Below, in pieces: positions 1-11,300 of a DNA stretch of 64,000 bases. The DNA is from Diphasiastrum complanatum (Eukaryota; Streptophyta; Lycopodiopsida; Lycopodiales; Lycopodiaceae), in assembly GCA_029204225.1 (NCBI GenBank), contig CM055101.1, positions 3,852,684 to 3,916,683 of the forward strand. The letters are read 5' to 3'. The notes beneath the pieces were generated by a model. It did no database searches, had not been told where the DNA came from, and saw nothing but the letters and a program-made list of their open reading frames with translations. Made by a program: the position numbers and the translations under genes. Position 1 is the stretch's first letter; every line of letters starts with the position of its first letter.

Positions 1-1339
1 CTTATGAGACTCTCAATTCATTTTAACTAGAATTTTTCCTGTTGCTAGCGTTATCACGCTCAACTATCAAGCCAAAGTTATCACTTAAAGTAATTGTACT
101 CGTTGTTGATATTAATCAAAGTGCAATTTTTGTCTCACTACTATATTGTTCATTTGCGCTTATCTAAATCATTCATCTTGAATATTTGTAATGTTGATTG
201 TGGTGCTTCTGAGCTACACAGCCCACTGTTGGATTACTCTCCTTCTTACTAATCGACTAATCGATTTTAATCCTCGTCCGTTGTTTATCCAGTTCTACGG
301 ATTTTCTCGTGTCTTTACACAATCTGCAGATTTACAAGTGTTTTTACATAGTCTGCAGAAATACATGGAGTTTGACAATAGTGTCGCATTTTCTCTCTCT
401 ACAATCCAGACAATGTCGCCTGCCAGGAATTACGTGTAAAAATGTAGTGTCATCTTTTTCGCATTTTTCGCCTGTCAGGATTTGCGAGTAAAAATGAAAA
501 GTCACATTTTTCGCATTTTTTCAAAGTATCCCAATATTAAGAAAATGAGATTATATGACACTGTCGTCTTTTTGTGACATTGTCACATGTGGCAGGTTTA
601 GTTCATTTATGCAGAGTGATAGTTTTAGTTCATTTATGTAGACATATTGTTTACGGCCAATTTTCACCGCTTATCAACAATCGATTTCTGAGAAGGAACT
701 GGATGAATGTCAGCGGACACCAGCCAATTGGCAATTGCATTTGATGACCTAATTACTTAGTATAAATTAGCTGTTCATACATCTTTTTAAGTTCTGAAGC
801 AACGAATCAACATTGTGAATTGTGAAGGAGTTGAGTATTATTACACGATGCTTCCTACGCTCTTATCAAGCATATCATTCATAATCAGAAAGTATTGTTG
901 TTAGCTCTCTATCAAGCTTTCAAGCTTGAACTCTCTTGAGCATTCTAGCTCAATCTTTTAGAGATTTATTTTAGAGTTGCTATTGCGCTACTGCTTATTA
1001 TCAGACTTATTCTTAGTTACTCAGAGACAACTTATAGTGCGCGGTTTCTATCCGCTATTGTTTTGCGCTCATTAGCATCTGATTTTGTTTATCCTGAATC
1101 AATACTATCTTTTTATTGCGTTCAGTATATGTCAGAATGCATGCATCTCTATACTGCTTTTGTAACTGATAGAAATTATCTGAGAATTCAATACTTTATG
1201 TTTGGCTACGTAATTACTTAGTATCTAGCGATTTCAAAGTTAGTTGCTAAAGATTGAATGTGGTTTTCATCATTACTGCTTTGTTCAATTTTCGATAGGT
1301 GTAGTAAGAAGTTTTCCATTATCTATCCTATTTTCGACA
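1..1339 (+). repeat. LTR-like sequence upstream of a Copia primer-binding site
   Basis: This AT-rich stretch has no gene. It ends in CGACA directly before a primer-binding site at 1340, so its right part is probably the end of a 5' LTR. A TATA-like box (TATAAATT) lies at 761-768. The LTR start could not be found. A degenerate 52-bp direct duplication (CGCCTGYCAGGAWTTRCG..., 417-468 and 469-520) lies near the left edge. Confidence 0.4.
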
Positions 1340-1351
1340 TGGTATCAAAGC
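1340..1351 (+). other. Primer-binding site of decayed Copia element 1
   Basis: The bases TGGTATCAAAGC match the initiator-methionine tRNA primer-binding site of plant LTR retrotransposons, usually TGGTATCAGAGC, with one change. The site lies 206 bp before a Copia gag start codon. Confidence 0.7.
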
Positions 1352-1545
1352 GTTGATTCTTCTTCAGGGCCTAATACTATTTTGATATTAGAGAGAAAGC
1401 TCTAATACTTGATATCTTTCGTGATATCAAATTGATATCATATTCTTCAGTTCCTTTCATCATTTCAGTATCAGAGAATCGATTTTCTGTTGTTGCCATT
1501 ACTACATCTTAACGTCATCGATACAATCGACATACTAAGTTTCAG

Positions 1546-2407
1546 ATGGATTCTCAAAGTAAAACAGGCCTTATTGCAGACAAGCTGAATGGATCCAATT
1601 ATCATTTGTGGAAATTTAAGATGATGACCTTGCTAATCGCCAACGAGTTATGGGATGTTGTCATAGGTATAGAAGTGAAAATCTGAAGACAACACAGAAG
1701 ACTCAAAGTGAAAATCGAAGGATGGTAAAGCTTTCGCGCTTATTATCCTCAATATATCATATACACAGATTGGACACATAGCTGAAGCTAAAAATTCAAA
1801 AGACGTTTGGAACATCTTGAACTCACTATATGACTTGAGGGACGTAACTACTAAGTTACATCTACGAAAGAAATTTTTCACATTCAAGATGTCCACATTC
1901 ACCAATTTTAGAATCTCTTGCAACAGATGGCCGTTGTCGGATCAGTCATAGACGATCAAGATGCAATTATGACATTGCTTTCAAGCTTGCCCTCTACATA
2001 TGAGAACTAGGTGATGATCATATCGACACACTCATATTTAGCTCTTACTAGAGTTATCACTATGTTGCTGCAAGAAGGTAATTGAAGAAGTCAAGACACT
2101 TTGTCTACTTCCTCCTCTCAGGCTCTATATGTCAACAAAGGCTCTAAGCAACATAAGCAGGAAAGCTCCAAGAAGGCTGCAACAAATCATAATTTGACTC
2201 AAAGTCAAGTACAATCATCAAATCCATAGTCAAAGAAGAAGATGTTTTGCAAGTATTGCAAGCGCAATAACCATGAGATCAAGGATTGCCGAATTCTCCA
2301 AGCGAAGAATGCAGCCAAGCAACCTGATCAACAAGCAAACACAGTTTCATCATCTCCCCAGGTCGAAGTGGACAAAGGCGCATGACAAAATTTCCAGAAT
2401 TCTCATG
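1546..2407 (+). pseudogene. gag: Copia retrotransposon gag (element 1), broken
   Basis: The start is the ATG at 1546, giving MDSQSKTGLIADKLNGSNY, the usual Copia gag opening that leads into the W-K-F-K-M motif. Stops and frameshifts follow after about 45 codons. A zinc knuckle of CX2CX4HX4C type (CKYCKRNNHEIKDC) is readable near 2245-2290. The reading is cut at about 2407 by an inserted LTR and seems to resume with protease at 9042. Gag would form the virus-like particle and bind the element's RNA. It is non-functional here. Confidence 0.8.
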
Positions 2408-2502
2408 TGTGGGGATGATCCACAAGTATGATTGATCTTATTAAGCTTTATGATTAGCACAATAACTTGATTCTAGATTGAATAACAAGATCTAGTACAG
2501 AA

Positions 2503-3155
2503 TGTGAAAAACTCAGATCCAAAAGATGCTAAAGTTTCATAAAGATCTTGGCCATGGAAGTTATGCACATCTAGATTGAAAAAATGATAGAAATTGTGAT
2601 GTTAAGCATACTAAACATCAACTAAACATCAAAATCTGATCATAAGCTTCCACAAACAGAAACTTGCTGTCCCTGTCCGTACTTCAGAGCCTACAACCTG
2701 CATTTCACACGTGTGAAGCCATAGCAACAAAGAAATCACAATTCTAGTGGCTAGAATGCAAGATATGAACAAAAAAGTGAGAGAGAAGAAGATGGACCTT
2801 CAAAGAACATAACATTCATTCAATAGAATGAAAATGAGATGTGTACATACTCGTGGAGATGGCTATTTATAGCAGCCATAGTGCCTCTTGGCCACTTGTC
2901 TTATGATAGGCTAAAATTGGGGTCCAATAGGATTCACCCATATACCTAGAAATTTGGTCAAATAGGAATGCACCAAATTATGAGCCAATAGAAGAGCTCC
3001 ACACTCGACCTCCTCTAATTAATGTGACCTCAAAAGTAGTGTACACATACTTTGGGCCTCTACATACATGTATGAACCTATCTCTAACTTTTATTTGGCC
3101 ATAGGCCTACAAAATCTCAAGTTAGGAAAATACTACTAGTTGACAATTTTTCACA
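2503..3155 (-). repeat. 3' LTR of Copia element 2
   Basis: 653 bp, ending in the inverted repeat TGTGAAAA / TTTTTCACA. On the element strand a TATA box TATAAATA lies at 2864-2871. The palindrome TTCACACGTGTGAA lies at 2704-2717. It is identical to the LTR at 7711-8363. The gag-pol stop codon is made by the first bases of this LTR. Confidence 0.95.
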
Positions 3156-6100
3156 CTCCCTCTTCAACTAGTTTTAGCATAGATTTAGAAAGTACACCAA
3201 GACTTGTTCTATGCTTGAAAAATAAGTCCTTTCCCAATGCTTTGGTAAAGATATCAGCCACACATTCCTTTGATGGGACATGTTCAAGCTTGATCTCTTT
3301 TGCCAACACTTGTTCTCTCACAAAATGGTAAGCCACCTCGATATGTTTGCTCCTTGCATGGAAAACCGGATTGCTTGCTAGACTTTGGGCTGAAAGGTTG
3401 TCACAAAAGATGATTGGACTCTCTGAAAAATCCAGCAAATGAAGCTCCATAATCATCCTCTTGATCCACACCATCTCCTTTGTGCATGATGTCAAAGCTT
3501 TGTACTCGGCCTCACTAGAAGAAAGTGATATAGTTGCTTGTTTCTTCGACATCCATGAGATAGCTCCATCACCTATGAAAATAGCATGTGCATTTATGGA
3601 TTTTCTATCCATAAGGTCTCCTGCAAAATCTGAATCTGAAAAACCAAATAAGTTAGGTGATGAGCCTCTATAAACAATGCCAAAATCTTTTGTTCCCGAG
3701 ATGTATCTCAAGATCCTCTTTCCTAGTTTCCAATGTTCTATGCTAGGATCTTGCATGAATTGGCTTAATCTACCAACACAATAAGATAAATCAGGTCTTG
3801 TGATGGTTAGATATATAAGAGAACCTATTAGCTTCCTATAGAGAGTAATGTCCTCGAAGGATCTTTCATTACCTCTTATAGTTAGCTTTACATGTGATTC
3901 CATAGGTGTATCAATAGGATTTGCATCTACCATATGAAATCTATTGAGAATAGAAATAGCATACTTCTCTTGTGAAATAAAAGTGATTTGAGAAGTTCTA
4001 ATTACTTCTATTCCTAAGATATAGCTCAAAAGACCAAGATCATGCACTTCAAATTCCTTTTTTAGTGCTTTCTTGATATCTTCTATATCTTCCTTGTTCC
4101 CTCCACTTAAAATAATGTCATCCACATAAATTAGAAGGATTGTAACATCATTAGCACTAATTCTAAAGTAAAGTGAATGATCATACTCACTCATAGTGAA
4201 GTTTTGAGAAAGTAGAAAAGAGTTAAGCCTAGCATACCAACTCCTTGGTGCTTGCTTAAGACCATACAAACTTTTTTGTAGAAAACACACATGATTAGGC
4301 TTGCTATGAGAAACATAGCTCTCGGGTTGCTCCATGTAGACTTCCTCTTCAAGATCACCATTCAAGAAAGCATTAGAAATGTCTAATTGCCAAAGATCCC
4401 ATCCATAAAGAGTTGCAAGGGAAATGATTACTCTTATGCTCACCATCTTTGCCACGGGTGCAAAGGTTTCCTCATAGTCAATGCCATGCTCTTGAGCATA
4501 ACCTTTAGCCACCAACCTTGCCTTCAACTTGTTGATAGATCCATCTTGATTTGTCTTTACCTTGAAGATCCATTTGCATCCAATTGCACTTTTGCCCTTT
4601 GGAAGCTCCACCAATCTCCATGTGTTGTTCTTCATAAGTGCTTCAAACTCAAGATCCATTGCTTGGATCCATTCCTCTTCTTGCCTTGCTTCATCTACAC
4701 ATGAAGGTACATCAAAAGAAGTTAGGAAAGCATAGTTGGATCCATCCACCACTTGCTTACCTTTGCCATCATAAGTGAGCCTTGAGGGTTTCACTTTATG
4801 CCTTGGAGTTCTCCTTGGAATTTGACTTGAAGAGGCTTCTTCAACATCCACATCCAATGTGTCATCAACTCCATTGTCATCAAGCACATTAGTTGCAACA
4901 ACACCATCATCACTTGAAACAACTTTTGGAATGTTACCTTCATCAAAAATGACATCCCTACTTGTGAACACTTTCTTGATTGAAGGAACATAAATCCTAT
5001 ATGCTTTGCTTACTTCACTATAACCAACAAAAATGCCCTTTCTTGAAGATGGATCCTCCTTAGTTCTATCATCAAGAGTAATGTTGAAGTAGCAAATGCA
5101 TCCAAAAGTTCTTAGAAACTTGACATTAGGCTTCGTACCAAACAAAGCTTCAAAAGGGGTTTTTCCTTCCAATACAACACTTGGCCATCTATTGCATAGG
5201 AAATTTGCACACAACAAAGCATCACTCCAAAAAGGTTTAGGAAGATTAGCATTCAATCTCATTGCCTTTGCACTCTCACACAAGGTTCTATTCTTCCTCT
5301 CGGCCACTCCATTTTGTTGTGGTGTTCTTGGACATGTGTACTCCCTCTTGATCCCATGCTCATCGCAAAAGGCTTTGAATTTGTTAGAAATGTATTCACC
5401 ACCATTGTCGCTCCTCAAGCATTTGATTTTGGTTGTAAATTGAGTCTCAATAGCAACTTTGAACTTGACAAACACATCAAACACCTCATCCTTGCTCTTT
5501 AGTAGATAAACCCAACAAAATCTACTAAAATCATCAATGAAAGTTACATACATCTTAGCACCTCCATTGCTAATTGTAGTAACACCATGAATATCCGAAT
5601 GCAAGAGAGAAAAAGGCATCTTAGATCTAGATATAGATCTAGTATATGGCAATCTATGTGATTTAGACAAAGCACATTCTTCACAAACATGATTCAAGCA
5701 AGTAAGAGACTTGGGAAGTCCCCTTACTACCTCCTTTTTGGCTATTACCTCCAAGGCCTTGTAGTTGAGATGTCCCATCCTTTTATGCCATACCTCTTGA
5801 ATTGACATTTGTTCATTTGCCATGCATCCAACTTGGTTAGCAACAACACATGCATCAAGCTTGAACAATTTCCCTTGCCTTTTCCCTTTTGCAATGATAC
5901 TACACCCCTTTTTGATCAAGCAAGCATCACCATCAAACTCAACTTTGAATCCTTTGTCAAGCATTTGGCTTACACTAAGTAAGTTCTTGGTAATGGATGG
6001 AATGAGCAAAACATCTTTCAATTCTATATTCCTATTTGCAGAAAGTGAAATAGGAATTGTGCCAATCCCCTTGATTGCACACTCACCATCATTTGCGGTA

Positions 6101-7101
6101 TAGATTACCTTCCTATCACCATCAAATGCCATTAAAGATGAAAAATACTCTTTATGATATGTCATATGAGAAGTGGCTCCACTATCAATCCACCAAGGAT
6201 CAATGTCTCCATGATTAGCCAACAAGCAAGATGACATAACAAAAGCATCATTTGAAAGAAGCTCATCCCCACCCTCATCAATAGTTAGATTGGTTTGCTT
6301 TTCCCCTTGATCCCTCTTTTTCTTAAAACAATCACTAGCAAAATGCCCTTTGACTCCACAATAGAAACATTTTAGCTTAGATCTATCCTTCTTTTTGCCA
6401 AAAGTAGAGTGCTCACCTTGGTCTTGCCCTTTAGACCAATTGCTTTTACCTTTGCCCTTGAACTTGCCTTTAGAGAACATTGCCTCCTCTTCTCCTCCTT
6501 GAGATGTAGAAGATGCTCCCACTCTTGCTTGCAACCTGAATTCTTCAGCCAACAAGACCTCTTGCAAGTCTCCAACACTTGGTAAACATTTTTGGATAGC
6601 ATAACTTTGAACAAGATTAGCATGATCATCCAACAAGCCATTGAGAATCACTTGAACAAGCTCCTCATTATTTATGCCATCATTAATGCATGCTAACTCA
6701 TCATTCAATGCTTTAACTCTCAAAACAAAAGCATGTCCATTCTCACTCTTCTTTTGCATACAAGAAAAGATTTGCCTTCTTAAAGTCAACACTCTAGAAG
6801 TAGACTTGGATTCATAAACCTTCTTCAAGGCTTCCCAAGCTTCACTAGATGATGTGCACTTACCAACCTCTTTGATAAGCTCATTTGTCACATTCATCTT
6901 GATCATGTGAAGGGCTTTCTTTGCCCTCTTGTCATACCTCAATTGTTCTTGAGGTGCCAAAGGTCTCTCCTCCACACCTACAACAATATCCATCAACTCA
7001 TTCATCTCAAGCAAAGACTCCATCCTTACTTTCCAAGTAGAATAGTTGAGGGAGGTAAGCCTATCATTGCTTTCCAACATGTAGCCTCCATTTGTAGCCA
7101 T
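3151..7101 (-). CDS. gag-pol: Copia Gag-Pol polyprotein, intact (1316 aa)
   Basis: One uninterrupted frame encodes every Copia enzyme in the usual order. Gag starts at the ATG at 7101 (MATNGGYMLESNDRLTSLNY). The zinc knuckle CFYCGVKGHFASDC is near residues 243-257. The aspartic protease site WWIDSGATSHMT is near 302-313. The GAG-pre-integrase histidines lie near 437 (HKRMGHLNY). The integrase core shows DDFSRFCWVY, CLRSDNGGEY and VAERKNRT (about 515-605). Reverse transcriptase starts near 838 (AIGCKWIFKVK) with catalytic YVDDIIL near 990. RNase H shows SDSDFAGD, SSSEAEYKAL and ADIFTKALGKD (about 1158-1290). The length fits a complete Ty1/copia polyprotein. No internal stop or frameshift is present, so it may still be active. 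The last codons (EEG) are written by the polypurine tract and the TGA lies in the LTR. Confidence 0.96.
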   Translation of the reverse strand: MATNGGYMLESNDRLTSLNYSTWKVRMESLLEMNELMDIVVGVEERPLAPQEQLRYDKRAKKALHMIKMNVTNELIKEVGKCTSSSEAWEALKKVYESKSTSRVLTLRRQIFSCMQKKSENGHAFVLRVKALNDELACINDGINNEELVQVILNGLLDDHANLVQSYAIQKCLPSVGDLQEVLLAEEFRLQARVGASSTSQGGEEEAMFSKGKFKGKGKSNWSKGQDQGEHSTFGKKKDRSKLKCFYCGVKGHFASDCFKKKRDQGEKQTNLTIDEGGDELLSNDAFVMSSCLLANHGDIDPWWIDSGATSHMTYHKEYFSSLMAFDGDRKVIYTANDGECAIKGIGTIPISLSANRNIELKDVLLIPSITKNLLSVSQMLDKGFKVEFDGDACLIKKGCSIIAKGKRQGKLFKLDACVVANQVGCMANEQMSIQEVWHKRMGHLNYKALEVIAKKEVVRGLPKSLTCLNHVCEECALSKSHRLPYTRSISRSKMPFSLLHSDIHGVTTISNGGAKMYVTFIDDFSRFCWVYLLKSKDEVFDVFVKFKVAIETQFTTKIKCLRSDNGGEYISNKFKAFCDEHGIKREYTCPRTPQQNGVAERKNRTLCESAKAMRLNANLPKPFWSDALLCANFLCNRWPSVVLEGKTPFEALFGTKPNVKFLRTFGCICYFNITLDDRTKEDPSSRKGIFVGYSEVSKAYRIYVPSIKKVFTSRDVIFDEGNIPKVVSSDDGVVATNVLDDNGVDDTLDVDVEEASSSQIPRRTPRHKVKPSRLTYDGKGKQVVDGSNYAFLTSFDVPSCVDEARQEEEWIQAMDLEFEALMKNNTWRLVELPKGKSAIGCKWIFKVKTNQDGSINKLKARLVAKGYAQEHGIDYEETFAPVAKMVSIRVIISLATLYGWDLWQLDISNAFLNGDLEEEVYMEQPESYVSHSKPNHVCFLQKSLYGLKQAPRSWYARLNSFLLSQNFTMSEYDHSLYFRISANDVTILLIYVDDIILSGGNKEDIEDIKKALKKEFEVHDLGLLSYILGIEVIRTSQITFISQEKYAISILNRFHMVDANPIDTPMESHVKLTIRGNERSFEDITLYRKLIGSLIYLTITRPDLSYCVGRLSQFMQDPSIEHWKLGKRILRYISGTKDFGIVYRGSSPNLFGFSDSDFAGDLMDRKSINAHAIFIGDGAISWMSKKQATISLSSSEAEYKALTSCTKEMVWIKRMIMELHLLDFSESPIIFCDNLSAQSLASNPVFHARSKHIEVAYHFVREQVLAKEIKLEHVPSKECVADIFTKALGKDLFFKHRTSLGVLSKSMLKLVEEGV
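3156..3165 (-). other. Polypurine tract of Copia element 2
   Basis: On the minus strand the bases read GAAGAGGGAG directly before the 3' LTR, the expected primer for plus-strand DNA synthesis. They also encode the penultimate residues Glu-Glu-Gly of Gag-Pol. Confidence 0.85.
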
Positions 7102-7698
7102 GTTGCAATGATTGATCTCTGATCTTTGACCTGTTCCAATGCACTAAGCACTCTCTTGAATCAACAAATGAAACACAAGAAGAAATCACAAAGATTTGGA
7201 ACCTAAAACCTTACTTTTTCTCTCTTTTCCTCACTTTTTCCTTAATTTTAGCCACTAGTTTTATGATTTCTTGATCAAACCAAGACCAAACCTCAATATA
7301 CTTGCTTTTCCCTCACTCCTAAGATTGAAATACACTCTTGAATCATTCAGCAAACTGAAAATCAGAGGGTTACATCAATTTTGAAGTTTTTGACATGAAG
7401 AAGCAAGAAATTGAATCAAAAAACTATATGCTAGAATGGAAAACTAATAGGATCTTGTTGGATCTTGCATCTCCCTCTTTCCAAAACAATTTTTGTCTCC
7501 TTATTCTGATAAGTACAGAGGGAATTCGCCCTACTTCAATTGAAATGCATACAAATGATGTTTTGATCACAAAGATCCAATTTCTACACATAAATCAACA
7601 AGATTTTTAGCTAGAAACTTGATTGGAATGCTACAAAAGCAAACTCGCCCACAAATCTCTTCTAAATCTGGCAAAACCTGCACATTTGGCCGCCTAAT

Positions 7699-7710
7699 GC
7701 TCTGATACCA
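7699..7710 (-). other. Primer-binding site of Copia element 2
   Basis: The minus strand reads TGGTATCAGAGC immediately inside the 5' LTR, a match to the 3' end complement of initiator-methionine tRNA. About 600 bp of untranslated leader separate it from the gag start at 7101. Confidence 0.9.
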
Positions 7711-8363
7711 TGTGAAAAACTCAGATCCAAAAGATGCTAAAGTTTCATAAAGATCTTGGCCATGGAAGTTATGCACATCTAGATTGAAAAAATGATAGAA
7801 ATTGTGATGTTAAGCATACTAAACATCAACTAAACATCAAAATCTGATCATAAGCTTCCACAAACAGAAACTTGCTGTCCCTGTCCGTACTTCAGAGCCT
7901 ACAACCTGCATTTCACACGTGTGAAGCCATAGCAACAAAGAAATCACAATTCTAGTGGCTAGAATGCAAGATATGAACAAAAAAGTGAGAGAGAAGAAGA
8001 TGGACCTTCAAAGAACATAACATTCATTCAATAGAATGAAAATGAGATGTGTACATACTCGTGGAGATGGCTATTTATAGCAGCCATAGTGCCTCTTGGC
8101 CACTTGTCTTATGATAGGCTAAAATTGGGGTCCAATAGGATTCACCCATATACCTAGAAATTTGGTCAAATAGGAATGCACCAAATTATGAGCCAATAGA
8201 AGAGCTCCACACTCGACCTCCTCTAATTAATGTGACCTCAAAAGTAGTGTACACATACTTTGGGCCTCTACATACATGTATGAACCTATCTCTAACTTTT
8301 ATTTGGCCATAGGCCTACAAAATCTCAAGTTAGGAAAATACTACTAGTTGACAATTTTTCACA
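7711..8363 (-). repeat. 5' LTR and promoter of Copia element 2
   Basis: 653 bp, identical to 2503-3155. The TATA box equivalent is at 8072-8079 and the TTCACACGTGTGAA palindrome is at 7912-7925. Transcription would run leftwards through gag-pol. Confidence 0.95.
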
Positions 8364-9041
8364 CAGAATTTATGGCTTAATCACAATCTAGCATGCTAAG
8401 TATCAGATAATGATAACATTGAATCACAAATGAGCAAAAGTACAAGAATTTAGTGTATGAGCATTAGCCTCAACATGAGTTAGAGAGAGAAAGATAGAGA
8501 GATTCAAGCAAAAAAATTGGTGTAGATCCAAAATGGCATGGAATAGCAACAAATCTTTGGTTCTTCATAAAAAATTATGAGAATGGCTACACATATTTAT
8601 GGAGTTTGAGGTAGTTCGAGGTAGAACCACATCCATCCACCTCTCAATCACATTTAAAGTGAAAACTAGAGTCTAAATGACATTTGTCACATCTCATATA
8701 AGTATCTCTACCTACTTTTGCCAAGTGTCCTAGGAAATGTACAAATCATTATGCATGTGTCCATTTCACTTTGTGCATGCCTTGCATGTCACTATGGATC
8801 ACTTACGACCATTGCATGTGATATGCCACAAGTTTCTATAAGCATATTAATGCTATTTCTAAGTCTACAATCTATATGCAAGTTGTATTCAACCAACTAG
8901 ATATGACAAATCCATGTAGCTCGAGTTCTATCTAGGCCAATTTTGGCATTTGCATTTATGAAACAAAATACTTTTGCATAGTACAAAGTTTGTAGCAAGC
9001 CTAAAGTCAAGATAGGTGCTTTTTCAATTTCAACAGCACAT

Positions 9042-11300
9042 TCATGGTCAAAGACCAAAGTGCATTTTTGGATGATTCATGGTTTCTTGATTCTGGAGCA
9101 ACTCAACACATGACCAATCAACGTGAGATTTTCAACTTCTACACGAAGAAATTTGTTCATCTTGGTGACAATAGTACTCACACTATTGAAGGTGAAGGTA
9201 CTGTAAGTTTGCCATTCCAGCATGATCAATTCAAACTACTATCAAAGGTCTTATATGTTCCTAAACTCTCTACAAATATGTTATCAGTAAGTAGAATTAC
9301 GGAGTTTAGATCATAAGGTAGAATTCAAATCCGTTCAATGAAAGATTATTGATAGGAGTAATAAGATCCTTGCACTCGGCAAGAGGCATGGTTACTTATA
9401 TAGATTGGCACATTGTTATTTTGAGTCTAGTCAAGCCTTGAAAACCTCTATTCTAGTCAATAAAGCATTACTATGGCATCCTTGCTTAGGACACTTGAAT
9501 TATGCATCGGTTTTGAACATGTCAAGACAATCCATAGTTCTTGATCTCGACTATCCTTCTGGTAAGGTCAATCTTCCTATTTGTCATAGCTGCATCTTTG
9601 GAAAACATGCAAGGATTCCTTTTAGATCAAACCATAGGCATGCAACAAAAGGTCTATTAGATGTTGTTCATACAAATATATGTGGACCTATGCAAACTCC
9701 TTCATTGCTAGATGCAAAGTATTTCATTATCTTTATTGACGAATTTTCCAGAAGAACAATTGTTAATTTCATTAGATAGAAATCAGAGGCTTTCATCAAA
9801 TTTAGACAATTCAAAGAGCATGTTGAGAATCAAACTGGCAAACGAATTAAAGCAATGAGGTCAGATAACGAGGGAGAATACATCTCCACCAAATTCAAGG
9901 AGTATTGCCTTAACAACGACATTGAGCAACAATACATTACCTCCTATTCACCTCAATCAAATGGTCTTGTTGAGAGAAAGAATAGAACCTTAGTTGAATC
10001 GGCAAAGCGCATGTTATCACGTGCGACGCTTCCAAAGTCCTTCTGGACTGAAGTTCTTTCAACAACAATTTTATATAGAACAAATGTCCTACCAAAGGCC
10101 TCTCAAACAAAACATCATTCGAAGTTTGGACAGGTACCAAATCTTCTTTATTAAACCTATGAGTTTTTGGATGTACTGCATTTGCACAAATACCTCGTGA
10201 TCTCAGGAAGAAGCTTCCAAAGTATCAAATGTATTTTCATCAGCTACACTACTTCAGATCAAGCCTACAAGTTGTTCGATCTCATCGAGTCGAAGATATT
10301 CACTAGCCGGGATGTGATCTTCATCGAAGATCAGTTGAGAAAATCTATATGTCGCAACCAGAGGGATATGAATTGAATAAGCAACACCGTGTATGCAAAA
10401 TTCACAAGGCTCTCTATGGGTTGAAATAATCACCCATAGCCTAGTTCCAGAAATTCAATGCATTTCCAAACTTGACATACTCGAATGTTTACTTCAAGTC
10501 TGTGTCAGATTTTCTTCATTATCATCACTTTCTATGTAGATGATACGTTTGTCTCGGAATCAAAATTTTTCCACTTCGACCCAACAGACTGATTTTTATC
10601 AGCCAGCAAAGATATCTCACCAACGTACTGGAAAAATAATGAATGACCAACTGCAAATCGAGCTACTTTCCACTCGACCCTGGTCTCAAATTATCAAAGG
10701 AACAATGTCCTCAAACCGAGGCAAAAAAAGAGGAAATGAACCAATATCCATTTCACTCCATCATTGGGTCACTGATGTATGCAATGCTCTACACTCAACT
10801 AGACCTTGCATACTCGATCAGTTCACTCAACCAGTTCGTATCGAATACAGGTCTAACCCATTGGAAAGTTATGGAGGCAGCCAACTTGTCATTTTCTTGA
10901 AGGATACACAGATGCAAATTGGACAATCAAGGCCCAACTCTTGGAACAGCCCGCATACCTCAGTAGCATTATCATTGACCGAATTAGAATACATAGCTAC
11001 CACAAATGCTATCAAGCAGATATCGACCTTGATTAGCTACATCCAACGACAATTTATTGTGACAATCAAAGCACAATAGCACTATCCCTGAATCCAAGAT
11101 TTCATTCTTGAAGCAAACATATTGAAATTAGGTATCACTACCTTAGAGAAAAAGTGTAAAGCAATGAGGTGTTATTATTTTACTGCAGGACAGATATAAT
11201 GGTAGCAAATTACTTCACAAAAGCTCTAACAAAGGAGCACCATCTCAAATTTAACGATATGCTAAATCTGAAGATCAAAGTTTTTCAGGATTCACATTAA
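9042..11300 (+). pseudogene. pol: Copia pol remnant (element 1)
   Basis: The decayed pol keeps the Copia domain order. Protease is WFLDSGATQHMT near 9080. The pre-integrase motif LLWHPCLGHLNY is near 9470. Integrase motifs include MRSDNEGEYISTKF near 9855 and LVERKNRTLVESAK near 9965. RT pieces are SQPEGYELNKQHRVCKIHKALYG near 10350-10420 in broken frames, then GSLMYAM near 10765. RNase H pieces are IYCDNQSTIALSLNP near 11055 and NYFTKALTKEHHLKF near 11205. There are many stops and frameshifts, and the central RT, including the YVDD region, is largely lost. It probably continues the gag at 1546-2407. Confidence 0.85.

Larger units (their letters stand above)
2503..8363 (-). mobile_element. 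Complete young Copia retrotransposon (element 2)
   Basis: This is a full element of 5861 bp on the minus strand. It has two 653-bp LTRs, a primer-binding site, one open gag-pol reading frame, a polypurine tract and a perfect 5-bp target duplication CAGAA (2498-2502 and 8364-8368). I read both LTRs base by base and found no difference, so the insertion is very recent. It lies inside a solo LTR, which lies inside Copia element 1. It is antisense to the host kinase gene. Its protein and LTR ends show it is a relative of the element at 21897-28319. Confidence 0.95.
2408..9041. mobile_element. Probable solo LTR (about 770 bp), split by Copia element 2
   Basis: The two halves are 2408-2502 and 8369-9041. 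The outer ends read TGTGGGG... and ...CAGCACA. The copies of TCATG at 2403-2407 and 9042-9046 look like a 5-bp target duplication, although one extra T sits at the right end. It separates the gag and pol parts of Copia element 1 and carries no coding sequence, so it is best read as a solo LTR. Its orientation is uncertain. Confidence 0.5.

Noticed and set aside
3140-7122. Plus-strand open frames opposite the Copia gag-pol
   Set aside because: They are antisense shadows of the intact 1316-codon frame.
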